Positions 29,453-39,929 of a DNA stretch of 64,000 nucleotides are shown here, piece by piece. The position numbers and the translations under genes were made by a program. The DNA is from Stenotrophomonas maltophilia (GTDB lineage Bacteria; Pseudomonadota; Gammaproteobacteria; Xanthomonadales; Xanthomonadaceae). The notes under the pieces are model-generated. The model had not been told where the DNA came from, made no database searches, and was given only the letters and a program-made list of their open reading frames with translations. The stretch is taken from positions 13,761-77,760 of the forward strand of contig DGIP01000338.1 in NCBI GenBank assembly GCA_002386405.1, written 5' to 3'. Within the stretch, counting starts at the first letter, position 1, and every line of letters starts with the position of its first letter.

Positions 29453-30448
29453 TCAGGCCACCGCCGCGCGCGGCGCGGGCGACAGCAGTTCAAGGGAAGT
29501 GAGGCGTGCATCGACGTCGGCCACCGGCGCATCCAGGATGAATTCGCCGACACCGAAACGCTGGTGCAGCTCGTCCAGTGCACGGCGCACCTGGTGGCCA
29601 TCGCCGCACAGCACGCTGGGATGGGTTTCCTCGATGCGGTAGTCGACCACGCCGACCTGGCGCGCGTACTCGGCCGCCGCTTCGGCGCTGGGCAGGTTCA
29701 CGGTCTGCCCCGGCCCGAGGTGCAGCTTGTAGATGCGCAGCGCGCCCAGCTGCGCGGCCGCGGCATCGGCACTGCGCGCGGCGAAGGCCACCGTGGCCAG
29801 CAGCGGTGCCTGGGATGACACCTCGCGATAGGCGTTGAAGGCGGTCTCGATGCTGCGCGGATCGCCATCGAAATGCGCCGCGTACACGAAGCCCCAGCCC
29901 AGCTCCCCGGCCAGCCGCGCACTCTGCGCGCTGGCCCCGAGCAGGAACCGCGCCGGCCCGGTCTGCGGCAGCGGCCGCGCCTGCGCGTTGGCATGCGGGT
30001 GATCGACCGCCAGCGTGCCCGACAGGAAGCCTTCCAGATCGTGCAGCTGCTGTTCGAACGGCCCCACCGGCGGGCGTCCCGCGGCCAGTGCCGCCGTGGA
30101 CGCGGGAAGCCCACCCGGTGCCTTGCCCACGCCCAGATCCACCCGCCCCGGTGCCAGGCTGGCCAGCAGGTTGAAGGTTTCGGCCACCTTGTACGGCGCG
30201 TAGTGGCGCAGCATCACGCCACCGGTACCGACGCGGATCCGCCGCGTCTGCGCCAGTACCCAGGCCGCCAGCACTTCCGGTGCGGGGCTGGCCAGCTGTG
30301 GCGCGGCATGGTGCTCGGCAAACCAGTAGCGGTGGTAGCCCAGGTGCTCGGCATGCAACGCCAGGCGCAGGCTGTCGCGCAGCGCCTGCTCGGCGGTGCC
30401 GCCTTCCCGCACGGGGCTCTTGTCGAGCACGCTGATCAGGTAGCTCAT
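29453..30448 (-). CDS. LLM-class flavin monooxygenase, MsnO8 type
   Basis: A 331-residue luciferase-like protein beginning [15 protein letters not shown], with [50 protein letters not shown] and [13 protein letters not shown], the MsnO8/YhbW-like subgroup of short single-domain LLM oxidoreductases. ATG 30448 follows GAGGA. Its substrate is unknown; a second monooxygenase in the same operon suggests two oxidation steps or a wider substrate range. Confidence 0.88.
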   Translation of the reverse strand: MSYLISVLDKSPVREGGTAEQALRDSLRLALHAEHLGYHRYWFAEHHAAPQLASPAPEVLAAWVLAQTRRIRVGTGGVMLRHYAPYKVAETFNLLASLAPGRVDLGVGKAPGGLPASTAALAAGRPPVGPFEQQLHDLEGFLSGTLAVDHPHANAQARPLPQTGPARFLLGASAQSARLAGELGWGFVYAAHFDGDPRSIETAFNAYREVSSQAPLLATVAFAARSADAAAAQLGALRIYKLHLGPGQTVNLPSAEAAAEYARQVGVVDYRIEETHPSVLCGDGHQVRRALDELHQRFGVGEFILDAPVADVDARLTSLELLSPAPRAAVA

Positions 30449-30458
30449 CGCATCGTCC

Positions 30459-30821
30459 TCAGGGGTGGGCCACGGGAATGCCGAGCAGGCCGTTGAGCGC
30501 GGCCAGGATCGGCTCGGCGCCGGACACCACCTGGCGGTCGTGGTGGGTGCCGGTGGCATGCGTCGACTGCACGCCCTGCGGCAGCACCAGCTTGGGCAGC
30601 GACTGGTCCTGCTCGCCGATCTCGGCGATCACTTCGCGGCGCGGCCGGGCAAAGCCAATGCGGCGCACATCCAGCTGGGTATCCAGGCCATCAATGCTCG
30701 ACAGCGCCCCCTCCAGCAGCAGGCTGTGCCGACAGAAGAAGCGCTGCCCGGGCAGCTGGCCGTCTTCGAACTCACGATCCAGCAGGAACAGGATCGGCTT
30801 GTGGGTGGGCTGTGCAGACAC
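30459..30821 (-). CDS. DUF3088 family protein
   Basis: A 120-residue protein with the pattern PILFLLDREFEDGQLPGQRFFCRHSLLLEGAL and a C-terminal LPKLVLPQGV stretch; I recognise it as DUF3088, a family of unknown function with a thioredoxin-like look and one Cys (FFCRHS). It starts at GTG 30821 (VSAQPTHKP) with GGAG six bases upstream. The frame is open further upstream, but that part has no family resemblance. It is embedded between the FMN reductase and the monooxygenases. Confidence 0.75.
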   Translation of the reverse strand: MSAQPTHKPILFLLDREFEDGQLPGQRFFCRHSLLLEGALSSIDGLDTQLDVRRIGFARPRREVIAEIGEQDQSLPKLVLPQGVQSTHATGTHHDRQVVSGAEPILAALNGLLGIPVAHP

Positions 30822-30948
30822 GAAACGCTCCTCGATCTGGCCGGCACTGCGGTGCCGTTGGACTATCGATGCTAGAGAAGGACCGGCGCGGGGCTGCGCC
30901 GCAATTCGACAATCGGCGGTCGGATCCGGCCACGCAAATGCGCGTTGG

Positions 30949-30975
30949 CCATAACCAGACTGCTGGCGGTTATGG
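30949..30975. promoter_or_regulatory. Inverted repeat between FMN reductase and DUF3088 genes
   Basis: CCATAACC and GGTTATGG are perfect eight-base arms around 11 bases. It begins six bases after the FMN reductase stop, inside the only long gap (160 bases) of the cluster. It could be a regulator site or an RNA hairpin; no T-run follows on the minus strand. Confidence 0.45.
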
Positions 30976-30981
30976 CGTTGC

Positions 30982-31554
30982 CTAGGCAATCCGCCGCAGC
31001 AGCACCGGCGGTGCGGCCTGCAGGTGGCTGGCCGCACGTTCGGCGGCCAGCTCGATGCGTGCCTGCAGCGCGACACTGCGAATCTCGACGTCGTCGAAAT
31101 CAGCCGGCGTGGCATACACCCCGATCGGAAGTGTGTGCGCCTGCAGGAAACTGAACAGCGGCCGCAGCTGGTGGTCGATGACCAGCGCGTGGCGTTCGCT
31201 GCCGCCGGTGGCGGCCAGCAGCACGGGGGTATCCACCAGCGCATCCAGTCCGATGAAATCAACCAGGTGCTTGAACAGCCCGGGGTACGAGCCGCGATAC
31301 ACAGGCGCGGCGGCGATCAGCAGGTCGGCCGCTTCGATCCGCGCAAGCGCCTGCTCGATGCGCGGCTCCACTTCGTCACGGGTAAGCGCCTGGCCCAGTG
31401 ACCGCGCGATGGGCGCCAGTTCGATCAGCTGCACGTCCATGTGCAACCGAAGCCGAAGCTGGTCAAGCAGGTGGCGCACCAGCAACAGCGTGCGCGAGGT
31501 GGTCGAGGAGGTCGGCGAACCGACCAGGGCAACAACGTTCAAGGCGGTGGACAT
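30982..31554 (-). CDS. NAD(P)H-dependent FMN reductase (SsuE/MsuE type)
   Basis: A 190-residue flavodoxin-like protein with the FMN phosphate loop GSPTSSTTSRTLLLVR near the start and AAPVYRGSYPGLFKHLVDFI, the SsuE/MsuE signature. It would supply FMNH2 to the two luciferase-like monooxygenases downstream, as in sulfonate and alkylcysteine desulfuration systems. It follows the TonB-receptor remnant directly on the other side (11 bases between the receptor stop at 31566 and this start). Confidence 0.9.
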   Translation of the reverse strand: MSTALNVVALVGSPTSSTTSRTLLLVRHLLDQLRLRLHMDVQLIELAPIARSLGQALTRDEVEPRIEQALARIEAADLLIAAAPVYRGSYPGLFKHLVDFIGLDALVDTPVLLAATGGSERHALVIDHQLRPLFSFLQAHTLPIGVYATPADFDDVEIRSVALQARIELAAERAASHLQAAPPVLLRRIA

Positions 31555-31565
31555 GCAGCTCTCCC

Positions 31566-34121
31566 TCAGAAGCGGTAATGGACGCGGCCGTACCAGAACG
31601 CGCCGATGGTGCTCAGCACATCGCCGGTGTCCCAGGTGGTTTCGATGCTGGCCACGTCGGTGGCGCTGCGCGCGTACTCGGGCACCTTGCGGGTGCGTTC
31701 ATCGAACAGGTTGTTGATGCCCAGCGTCGCGCTCCAGCCGCCGCCCAGTTCGACCCCGCCGGACAGGTTGGTGACCAGCACCGGCGGCTGCCGGTACTCC
31801 ACCCCGTTGTTGAGCCGCTTGATCGGGCCGTAGTAGGTGAAATCCAGGTTCGAGCGCCAGCGCCCCTGCTGCCAGCCCAACCCCGCCACCTGCGTGTAGG
31901 ACGGCGTGCGGAAGCGCAGCGCGTACTCGCTCGACCTGGTCAGCAGGTTGATGTTGGGCAGGCCCTGCAGCACCACCGGGATGTCACGCACCTTCTGGAT
32001 CGTGGTGCGGCCGACGTTGGCGGCATAGCTCCAGCGCAGCTTGCCCCAGCCGGTTTCCTGGTTCGCTTCCAGGGTCAGTTCCAGGCCGCGCGTGCGGGTG
32101 TCGCCGACGTTGGTGAAGTAGCTGGCGTAGAACGCGTCGCCCGGCAGGATGCTGATGCCGGCGCTGGCCAGCAGCGTATCGATCGTCTGTATCTGCGCGG
32201 GCGTAAGTACCGTGCCGCTGTTGTCGGTGATGCGGCTGGGGTCCTGCGCGTTGTAGCCGATCTGGCTGGACTGGCCGAGCTGGCCCCGGATGTCGATCTG
32301 GTACGCATCCAGCGCCAGGTGGAAGGCCGGGTTCGGGTCCCAGGTCACGCCGAGGCTGTAGTTGTTCGCCTTTTCCGGCTGCAGCGGCGTGGCACCCAGC
32401 GCGATGGCAGCGGGCGATGACACCTGCGCCACCAGCGTGGTGCCGCACGGGCAGCTGCCGGTAGCCTGGTAGTACTGCGCACCCAGGCTCGGCGCATGGA
32501 AGCCGTTGCTCGCCGTCGCGCGCACGCCGAACGCATCGGTGAAGTCGAAGCGCGTGGTGAGGCGCCCGGTCGACACGCTGCCGAAGTCGGAGTGGTCCTC
32601 CCAGCGCGCCGCCGCATCCAGGTACCAGCGCGAGGTGACGTTGGTGGCCGCGCCGGCGTACACCGCCTTGCTGTTGCGGGTCGCCTCCACCGCATCGGCG
32701 GTGGAATAGCCGACGAAGGCGGCTGCGCCAAAGCCTGTGTACGACTCCCACTGCCCTGCCCCGCGCTCGTACTTCTCGTGCTGGTACTCGGCACCGGCGC
32801 TGACCTGGAGCGGCGAGGCAAACGCGGCGACATCGAACCCGCGGCGCAGGTCGAGGTTGGCGATGCGCTGCTGGTAGTCCAGGCGGCCTACGTAGAAGTC
32901 GGTGGGTGCACCGGGATAGATCAGTGAGAAGTTGGCCGAATCGCGGGTGTAGGTGCGCACCGTGCTGCGGTTGGCGGTCAGGCTGGTGTCGTACTCCCAT
33001 CCTGCCCAGCTGCCCTTCACCCCGGCGGTGCCGGTGGTCTGCTTTTCCTTGGTCTGCAGGATCGGCAGGAAGCCATCCGGCCAGACGTTCAACACCGTGG
33101 GCGCCTTGTAGGTGCCGAAGATCGTCGCCGGCAGACGGAAGTTCTGGATCGCCTGCGCGGTGCGGTCGCTGGCCGTGGCGGTGGCGTAAAACTGCGCGTT
33201 CTCACCCAGGCCATGGCCGACATTGGCCGCCAGTGCCTTGAGTGTGTACGACGGCGAACTCAGGATGGTGTTGGCCTCCGGGTTGCGCGTGGCCTCGGCA
33301 GGGTTCTCCGTCGTGTTGGGCGGCAGCCGGTTGTTCGGGCGCAGCGCCACCAGGTTGCCGTTGGCATCGATGGCCGGATAGCTCAGATAGTCGTCGACGT
33401 AACGGCGCGGCCGGATCGCATGGTGCTGGCGGGTGTATTCGCCGGACAGGTTCACGAAGCCATCCGCGCCCCACGGCAGGCCGATGTTGGCGCGCACGCT
33501 GGTGCGGGTGCCATCGCCGTCGATGCTCTGCCCGCTTTCCACCGAGACATCGCCGCCCTGCGCCTGTGACTTCAGGATCACGTTGATCACCCCGGTGATC
33601 GCGTCGGAGCCATACAGCGCCGACGCGCCATCGCGCAGCACTTCGATGTGGTCCACGGCGGCGACCGGAATCAGCGCCAGGTCGGTCCACGCGTAGCCCG
33701 GGAAACCGCCGCCGTTGGCGCCACTGACATAAGCGCTGGCATTGCGGCGCTTCCCGTTGACCAGCACCAGCGTTTAGCCCGGCGACAGGTTGCGCAGCTG
33801 GTAGCCGCGAATGAGGCTTTCCTGGTCGCTCTGGTAGCCACCGATCTGGCTCAGCGACGGCAGGCTGCGCTGCAGTGCTTCGAGCAGGTTGGCCTGCCCG
33901 GTGGCCACCAGGTCCTCGGCCGACACCACATCGATCGGCGTCGAGCTGTTCTTCACCGTGCGGTTGCTGGTGCGCGAGCCGGTCACCACCACCGCATCCA
34001 GCGTGGAAGCGGCAGCCACTGACGCGCTGGCCAAGGCCTCGGGCGGAGTATCGGGACCGGCGGCCATGGCAGGGGCGGCAAGGACGAAGGCGATCATCAC
34101 GGAAAGCGGACGCAGCAGCAT
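31566..34121 (-). pseudogene. TonB-dependent outer-membrane receptor split by TAA
   Basis: Signal peptide MLLRPLSVMIAFVLAAPAMA, plug domain with VVVTGSRTSNRTVKN, YQSDQESLIRGYQLRNLSPG, then TLVLVNGKRRNAS and IEVLRDGASALYGSDAITGVIN, and a beta-barrel ending in VHYRF. The full frame would be 851 codons. Codon 116 is TAA (33774-33776), exactly where receptors have Gln in SPGQTLVLVNGKR, so one C-to-T change of CAA explains it; the frame is unbroken on both sides. It heads the organosulfur cluster and would import its substrates. Either a recent mutation or a sequencing error. Confidence 0.88.
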
Positions 34122-34240
34122 GTCGGGACCTGATCGAGGACAGGCCCCCATTCAACAAACAGCGCTCATCCGGCAACAGCCACCAACACGCCACCCGCAC
34201 CCCACATCCCGCCACCCACATGACCACAGGGAATAACGAG

Positions 34241-34266
34241 GTAGCGACACGCCATGCGTGTCCCAC
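34241..34266 (+). repeat. SMAG-type REP element
   Basis: GTAG followed by CGACACGCC ATG CGTGTCC, a GTAG-headed hairpin; the same core occurs at 45352-45445. It sits between the divergent TonB receptor and GlxA-type regulator genes, 23 bases before the regulator start, so it may interfere with promoter spacing there. Confidence 0.75.
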
Positions 34267-34289
34267 GTAGAGCTGGATAGCATCACCTC

Positions 34290-35283
34290 ATGCCAGCCCC
34301 CCAAGCGCCCCCCACCATCGCCATCGTCGCCGCCCACGGCCAAGGCCTCTTCGAATTCGGCTGCGCAGTAGGCCTGTTCGCCCCGATCCGCCCCGAACTC
34401 GACGTCCCCTGGTACACCACCCAGCTCTGCGCCGCAGAACCCGGCGCCCTGCGCATGCTCGGCAGCACCCAGGTACAGCTCCCACACGGACTGGAAGCGC
34501 TCGACCATGCCGACACCATCATCGTGCCGGGCTGGCGCGACCCCAGCGAAACGCCCGCCGCAGCCGCTGCTCGATGCACTGATCCGCGCGCACAGACGCG
34601 GCGCACGCATCGCCTCGATCTGCTCCGGCGCATTCGTACTCGCCTGGGCCGGCCTGCTCGACGGCCGCAGCGCTACCACCCATTGGCGCCTGACCGAAAC
34701 CCTCGCCCGCGAATTCCCCGCCATCACCGTGCGCGAGGATGTGCTGTACGTCGACACCGGCACGGTCATCACCTCCGCAGGCTCGGCCACCGGCATGGAC
34801 ATGATGCTGCACCTGGTGCGCAAGGATTACGGCGCGCACGTGGCCAACCTTGTGGCCGAACGGCTGGTCCTGGCACCGTGGCGCGATGCCGAACGCAGCC
34901 AGCGCGTGGTGCGTTCGATTCCCAACGGCGAGCCCACGCGGCTGGCCCGCCTGATGGAATGGATCCGCCGCAACCTGCGCGAAGAGCACTCGCTGCGCAG
35001 CCTCTCCGAACATGCCTCGCTCAGCCAGCGCACGCTGCAGCGGCAGTTCCTGGAAGCCACCGGGCTGTCACCGATCGACTGGTTGATCCGCGAGCGCGTG
35101 GCCTTCGCGCGCGAACTTCTCGAAACCACCGACCGCCCGTTGCACTGGGTGGCCGAACAGGCGGGGTTTGGCTCACAGGAGTCGTTCCGCCGGCATTTCC
35201 GTGGGCAGACCGAACTCAGCCCCACCACGTATCGCGAGCAGCACCGCGGCAGCACCAACGCCTATGCGTTGACAGGCTGCTGA
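34290..35283 (+). pseudogene. GlxA-type AraC regulator with one-base frameshift
   Basis: The first frame encodes a DJ-1/PfpI-like N-terminus (FEFGCAVGLFAP, HADTIIVPGWRDPSETP); the next frame continues it with LLDALIRAHRRGARIASICSGAFVLAWAGLLDG, TTHWR, a LYVDTGTVITSAGSATGMDMMLHLVR segment and an AraC HTH (LSEHASLSQRTLQRQFLEATG and WVAEQAGFGSQESFRRHF). The switch occurs at about 34556, where one extra base in ACGCCCGCCGCAG breaks ETP-PQPLLDAL. Downstream 242 codons could still be made from an internal start. It is divergent from the TonB receptor, so it may control the organosulfur cluster. Confidence 0.85.
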
Positions 35284-35288
35284 CGGCG

Positions 35289-35789
35289 TCAGCGCTGCGC
35301 GCGTTTACTGCGCGCATGGATCATCCAGCCCTGTGCGGTGATGCCGATGAGGAACACGACAAAGCAACCCAGCAGGGTCTGCAGCACTACCGGCGCCATC
35401 GGTGCGGCGGCAAGCGGATGCGACACCGGCAGTCGGGTCAGCGATTCATTGACGGCAGGCACCAACCCGAGCAGGAAGCTGAAGGACAGTGCGAACGCGG
35501 ACAGGTAAGGCCGCAGGCGCCCTAGGAAGCGCAGTTTGTTCACCAGCACCCCGCCGAACGCCACCAGCAGCACCACGATGCCGAAGGCGTGGCCGGGATT
35601 GAGGCCACCGGTGCTGGAGACGGTGATCGAGGTCGCCACAGCAAGCACCAGGCCGATCAGATAGAGCTTGCCGGCCCCGGTGGCGGGGTCGATCTTCCGG
35701 TGGCGCACGAAGCCGTACAGACCGGCAAAGACGGGAATGAGGCTGATGGCGGTGTGCAGTACACCGAGTGCCGAGAGCGGATGTGTCAT
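35289..35789 (-). CDS. Small integral membrane protein
   Basis: A 166-residue protein with five hydrophobic helices (near 5-25, 42-62, 68-86, 98-118 and 130-156), the first reading LGVLHTAISLIPVFAGLYGF, and a basic C-terminus HARSKRAQR. I recognise no named family with confidence. It lies just downstream of the TetR gene on the same strand but has its own copy of the TetR-type operator 20 bases before the ATG, so it is very probably a TetR target. GGAGGG lies before the ATG. Confidence 0.8.
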   Translation of the reverse strand: MTHPLSALGVLHTAISLIPVFAGLYGFVRHRKIDPATGAGKLYLIGLVLAVATSITVSSTGGLNPGHAFGIVVLLVAFGGVLVNKLRFLGRLRPYLSAFALSFSFLLGLVPAVNESLTRLPVSHPLAAAPMAPVVLQTLLGCFVVFLIGITAQGWMIHARSKRAQR

Positions 35790-35808
35790 TGGAGGGTCCT
35801 CAAGTAAA

Positions 35809-35824
35809 CCTACTAGTTGGTAGG
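35809..35824 (-). promoter_or_regulatory. TetR-type operator before the membrane-protein gene
   Basis: CCTACTAGTTGGTAGG; read on the minus strand it shares CTACC(A/T)ACTAGTAGG with the site at 36470-36484 upstream of the tetR-type gene. Two such matches in front of both neighbouring genes indicate one shared repressor. Confidence 0.7.
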
Positions 35825-35837
35825 CGCGATGGCCATG

Positions 35838-35860
35838 AAAAAACCCGCGCGAGGCGGGCT
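35838..35860 (-). terminator. Intrinsic terminator after the TetR gene
   Basis: On the minus strand CCCGC CTCGC GCGGG is followed by six T bases, 14 bases past the stop at 35874. Confidence 0.75.
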
Positions 35861-35873
35861 TACGAAATACGGT

Positions 35874-36461
35874 TCAACGCTGCGCAGTCACCCGCGCAAC
35901 CGACAGCCGCGCCAGGGCTGCGAACGTCTGCGCATCACCCAACCCACGCGCGGCCAGCATCGCCCCGTGCACGGAGGCCATGAAGGCCTTGGCCTCGTCC
36001 GACGGTGCGCCCTGCAGCTGGAACTGCCCCTGCGCCACGCCCTTCTCCAGCGTGGCGGTCAACCAGCCGCTGAGATCCTCAAAGTGCCCGCGCACTTCTT
36101 CGGCGATTTCCGGCGGGATCATCGGCGACTCCGCCGCCAGCATCGCGCAGATGCAGAACGAGGCCGTGCCCCCTGCGATGCAGCTGGACCAGTAGTCGAC
36201 GTAGGCGTTGAGCTCCTTCAGCGGATCACCCAGCTCCCGGTCCAGCATGGCCAGCCCTTCACGGGCCTCGGCGCGGTACAGCGCCACCACCGTACGAACC
36301 AGCTCGGCCTTGCTGGGAAAATGATGATGGATGCTGGCCTTGCTGATGTTCACCCTGGCCGAGATATCGGCATAGCTGAAACCGTTGTAGCCGCCCGCCT
36401 CCAGCAACGTGCGGGCGTGGGCGACGATTTCAGCGGCTTTGGGGGAGAGGACGGGATCCAT
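35874..36461 (-). CDS. TetR-family transcriptional regulator
   Basis: A 195-residue repressor with an N-terminal helix-turn-helix (YADISARVNISKASIHHHFPSKAELV, about 28-55) and a helical ligand domain of the TetR_C type containing a Cys pair region (ASFCICAMLA). One operator overlaps the region 9-23 bases before its own ATG (autorepression), another precedes the membrane-protein gene. Ligand unknown. Confidence 0.9.
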   Translation of the reverse strand: MDPVLSPKAAEIVAHARTLLEAGGYNGFSYADISARVNISKASIHHHFPSKAELVRTVVALYRAEAREGLAMLDRELGDPLKELNAYVDYWSSCIAGGTASFCICAMLAAESPMIPPEIAEEVRGHFEDLSGWLTATLEKGVAQGQFQLQGAPSDEAKAFMASVHGAMLAARGLGDAQTFAALARLSVARVTAQR

Positions 36462-36469
36462 TAACCAAT

Positions 36470-36484
36470 CCTACTAGTAGGTAG
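36470..36484 (-). promoter_or_regulatory. TetR-type operator before the regulator gene
   Basis: CCTACTAGTAGGTAG, read on the minus strand as CTACCTACTAGTAGG; differs at one base from the site at 35809-35824. It begins nine bases upstream of the regulator ATG. Confidence 0.7.
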
Positions 36485-36512
36485 ACCCAGAGGTCAAGCG
36501 ACGGGGCAGCGC

Positions 36513-36537
36513 GTATCGACCAACGGTCGATACCTAC
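36513..36537 (-). repeat. SMAG-type REP element
   Basis: On the minus strand GTAG GTATCGACC GTT GGTCGATAC, a GTAG-headed perfect hairpin, in the gap between the TetR gene's upstream region and the guaA terminator. The GACCGTTGGTC core recurs at 39840-39917. Confidence 0.75.
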
Positions 36538-36550
36538 CCGGTTCCCCAAT

Positions 36551-36580
36551 AAAGAAAGGCGCCTTGCGGCGCCCTTCTTT
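36551..36580 (-). terminator. guaA terminator
   Basis: AAAGAAAGGCGCC TTGC GGCGCCCTTCTTT forms a long stem; on the minus strand the 3' side is T-rich (CTTTCTTTATT). It starts five bases after the guaA stop. Confidence 0.8.
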
Positions 36581-36584
36581 CAGC

Positions 36585-38150
36585 TCATTCCCACTCAATC
36601 GTAGCCGGCGGCTTGCCGGAGATGTCATACACCACCCGCGACACCCCGCGCAGCTCATTGATGATCCGGTTGCTCACCGTGCCCAGGAAGTCATACGGCA
36701 GGTGCGCCCAGTGCGCGGTCATGAAGTCGATGGTTTCCACCGCGCGCAGCGCGATCACCCACTCGTAGGCACGTGCGTCGCCGACCACGCCCACCGACTT
36801 CACCGGCAGGAACACCGCGAAGGCTTGGCTGGTCTTGTCGTACAGGTCGGCCTTGCGCAGCTCATCGATGAAGATCGCATCGGCCTTGGCCAGCAGCTCG
36901 GCGTATTCGCGCTTCACTTCGCCCAGGATGCGCACGCCCAGGCCCGGGCCCGGGAACGGATGGCGGTAGACCATGCTGCGCGGCAGGCCGAGTTCGACGC
37001 CGAGGCGGCGCACTTCGTCCTTGAACAGTTCGCGCAGCGGTTCCACCAGGCCCAGCTTCATGTGCTCCGGCAGGCCGCCCACGTTGTGGTGGCTCTTGAT
37101 CACGTGGGCCTTGCCGGTCTTGCTGCCGGCCGACTCGATCACGTCGGGGTAGATGGTGCCCTGCGCCAGCCACTTGGCGTTGCTCAGCTTGTTGGACTCT
37201 TCATCGAAGATGTCCACGAACAGGTTGCCGATGATCTTGCGCTTGGCTTCCGGGTCGCTCACGCCTTCGAGCTTGCTGAAGTAGCGGTCCGCCGCGTTCA
37301 CGCGGATCACCTTGACGCCCATGTGCTCGGCGAACATCGCCATCACCTGGTCGCCTTCCTGCCAGCGCAGCAGGCCGGTGTCGACGAACACGCAGGTCAG
37401 CTTGTCGCCGATCGCCTTGTGCAGCAGCGCGGCTACCACCGACGAATCGACGCCGCCGGACAGGCCCAGGATCACTTCGTCATCGCCCACCAGTTCGCGC
37501 ACGCGGGCGATCTGGTCGTCGATGATGTTGGCCGCCGTCCACAGCGTCTGGCAGCCGCACACGTCCACCACGAAGCGGCGAAGCAGCGCCTGGCCCTGCA
37601 GGGTGTGGGTCACTTCCGGGTGGAACTGCACGCCGTACCAGCGCTTTTCCTCGTTGGCCATCGCGGCCACCGGAATGCGGTCGGTGGTGGCGGTGATGGT
37701 GAAGCCCGGGGGCGCCACCGACACGTGGTCGCCGTGGCTCATCCACACGTTCAAGCGCGGCTCGCCGCCGTGGTCGCTCAGGCCCTTGAACAGCGCATCG
37801 GGGTGCACCACGTTGACTTCGGCATGGCCGAATTCGCGCTGGTCGGCCGCTTCGGTGGCGCCGCCCAGCTGTGCGGCCAGGGTCTGCATGCCGTAGCAGA
37901 TGCCGAAGATCGGCAGGCCGCTGTCGAACACTTCCTGCGGCGCGGCGGGCGCATCCGGCAGCGTGGTGGATTCCGGGCCGCCGGACAGGATGATGCCCTT
38001 GGCGCCGAACGCGGCGATCTCGGCCGGGTTGTGGTCCCACGCCCAGATTTCGCAGTACACGCCGAGCTCGCGGATGCGGCGCGCGATCAGCTGGGTGTAC
38101 TGCGCGCCGAAATCGAGGATGAGGATCTTGTCGTTATGGATGTTGGTCAT
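36585..38150 (-). CDS. guaA: GMP synthase (glutamine-hydrolysing)
   Basis: Converts XMP to GMP using glutamine. The 521 residues comprise a glutamine amidotransferase (catalytic Cys in [10 protein letters not shown], His/Glu in QFHPEVTHT), an ATP pyrophosphatase domain with the P-loop [15 protein letters not shown], and a dimerisation domain with [13 protein letters not shown] and the C-terminal PPATIEWE. Complete and normal in length. It lies 110 bases downstream of guaB, the usual gua order. Confidence 0.97.
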   Translation of the reverse strand: MTNIHNDKILILDFGAQYTQLIARRIRELGVYCEIWAWDHNPAEIAAFGAKGIILSGGPESTTLPDAPAAPQEVFDSGLPIFGICYGMQTLAAQLGGATEAADQREFGHAEVNVVHPDALFKGLSDHGGEPRLNVWMSHGDHVSVAPPGFTITATTDRIPVAAMANEEKRWYGVQFHPEVTHTLQGQALLRRFVVDVCGCQTLWTAANIIDDQIARVRELVGDDEVILGLSGGVDSSVVAALLHKAIGDKLTCVFVDTGLLRWQEGDQVMAMFAEHMGVKVIRVNAADRYFSKLEGVSDPEAKRKIIGNLFVDIFDEESNKLSNAKWLAQGTIYPDVIESAGSKTGKAHVIKSHHNVGGLPEHMKLGLVEPLRELFKDEVRRLGVELGLPRSMVYRHPFPGPGLGVRILGEVKREYAELLAKADAIFIDELRKADLYDKTSQAFAVFLPVKSVGVVGDARAYEWVIALRAVETIDFMTAHWAHLPYDFLGTVSNRIINELRGVSRVVYDISGKPPATIEWE

Positions 38151-38211
38151 GGCGCCCGGAAATGCAGGTTGAAAACGGAGAAACGGAATTCAGAACGGAG
38201 GGCAGATAGAG

Positions 38212-38247
38212 AAAGAGGAACGGGAATCAGCTTCCTCGTTCCTCTTT
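38212..38247 (-). terminator. Long hairpin between guaB and guaA
   Basis: AAAGAGGAACG pairs perfectly with CGTTCCTCTTT, with an inner GGAA/TTCC step and a bulged T. On the minus strand it lies 14 bases after the guaB stop and its 3' arm continues into CTCTATCT. It may terminate or set the ratio of guaB to guaA transcription. Confidence 0.6.
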
Positions 38248-38260
38248 GCTCACCGGCCCA

Positions 38261-39748
<1,488 letters not shown>

Positions 39749-39839
39749 TTACCCTGATTTCGCCCCGTTGGGCAGGGGGCGGATGCGACGCTGTGTCGCG
39801 CCCGCGCGGGGCGTTCATGCAGCGGTTCGGCGGCCCGGC

Positions 39840-39917
39840 CGCACGACCAACGGTCGTGCGCTACCGCCTCCGGTCAATGCGGTGGCCGGCCGGTAGGTGA
39901 CGACCGTTGGTCGTCAC
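39840..39917. repeat. Pair of opposed SMAG-type REP elements
   Basis: One element on the minus strand (39864-39840: GTAG CGCACGACC GTT GGTCGTGCG) and one on the plus strand (39893-39917: GTAG GTGACGACC GTT GGTCGTCAC) stand head to head with 28 bases between the GTAG heads. They lie between guaB and the folD end. Confidence 0.8.
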
Positions 39918-39929
39918 AGCGGGCCTGCG

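Noticed and set aside
30459-31262. A single long protein spanning DUF3088 and its upstream region
   Set aside because: The upstream part is the antisense-like out-of-frame reading of the FMN reductase gene; a GTG with a ribosome site at 30821 gives the family-sized protein.
33774-33776. Recoding of the stop in the TonB receptor as selenocysteine or pyrrolysine
   Set aside because: The codon is TAA, which is neither; the motif position calls for Gln.
34540-34570. Programmed frameshift in the GlxA-type regulator
   Set aside because: No slippery heptamer, no downstream pseudoknot or internal stop stimulating it is evident; a plain one-base insertion or error is simpler.
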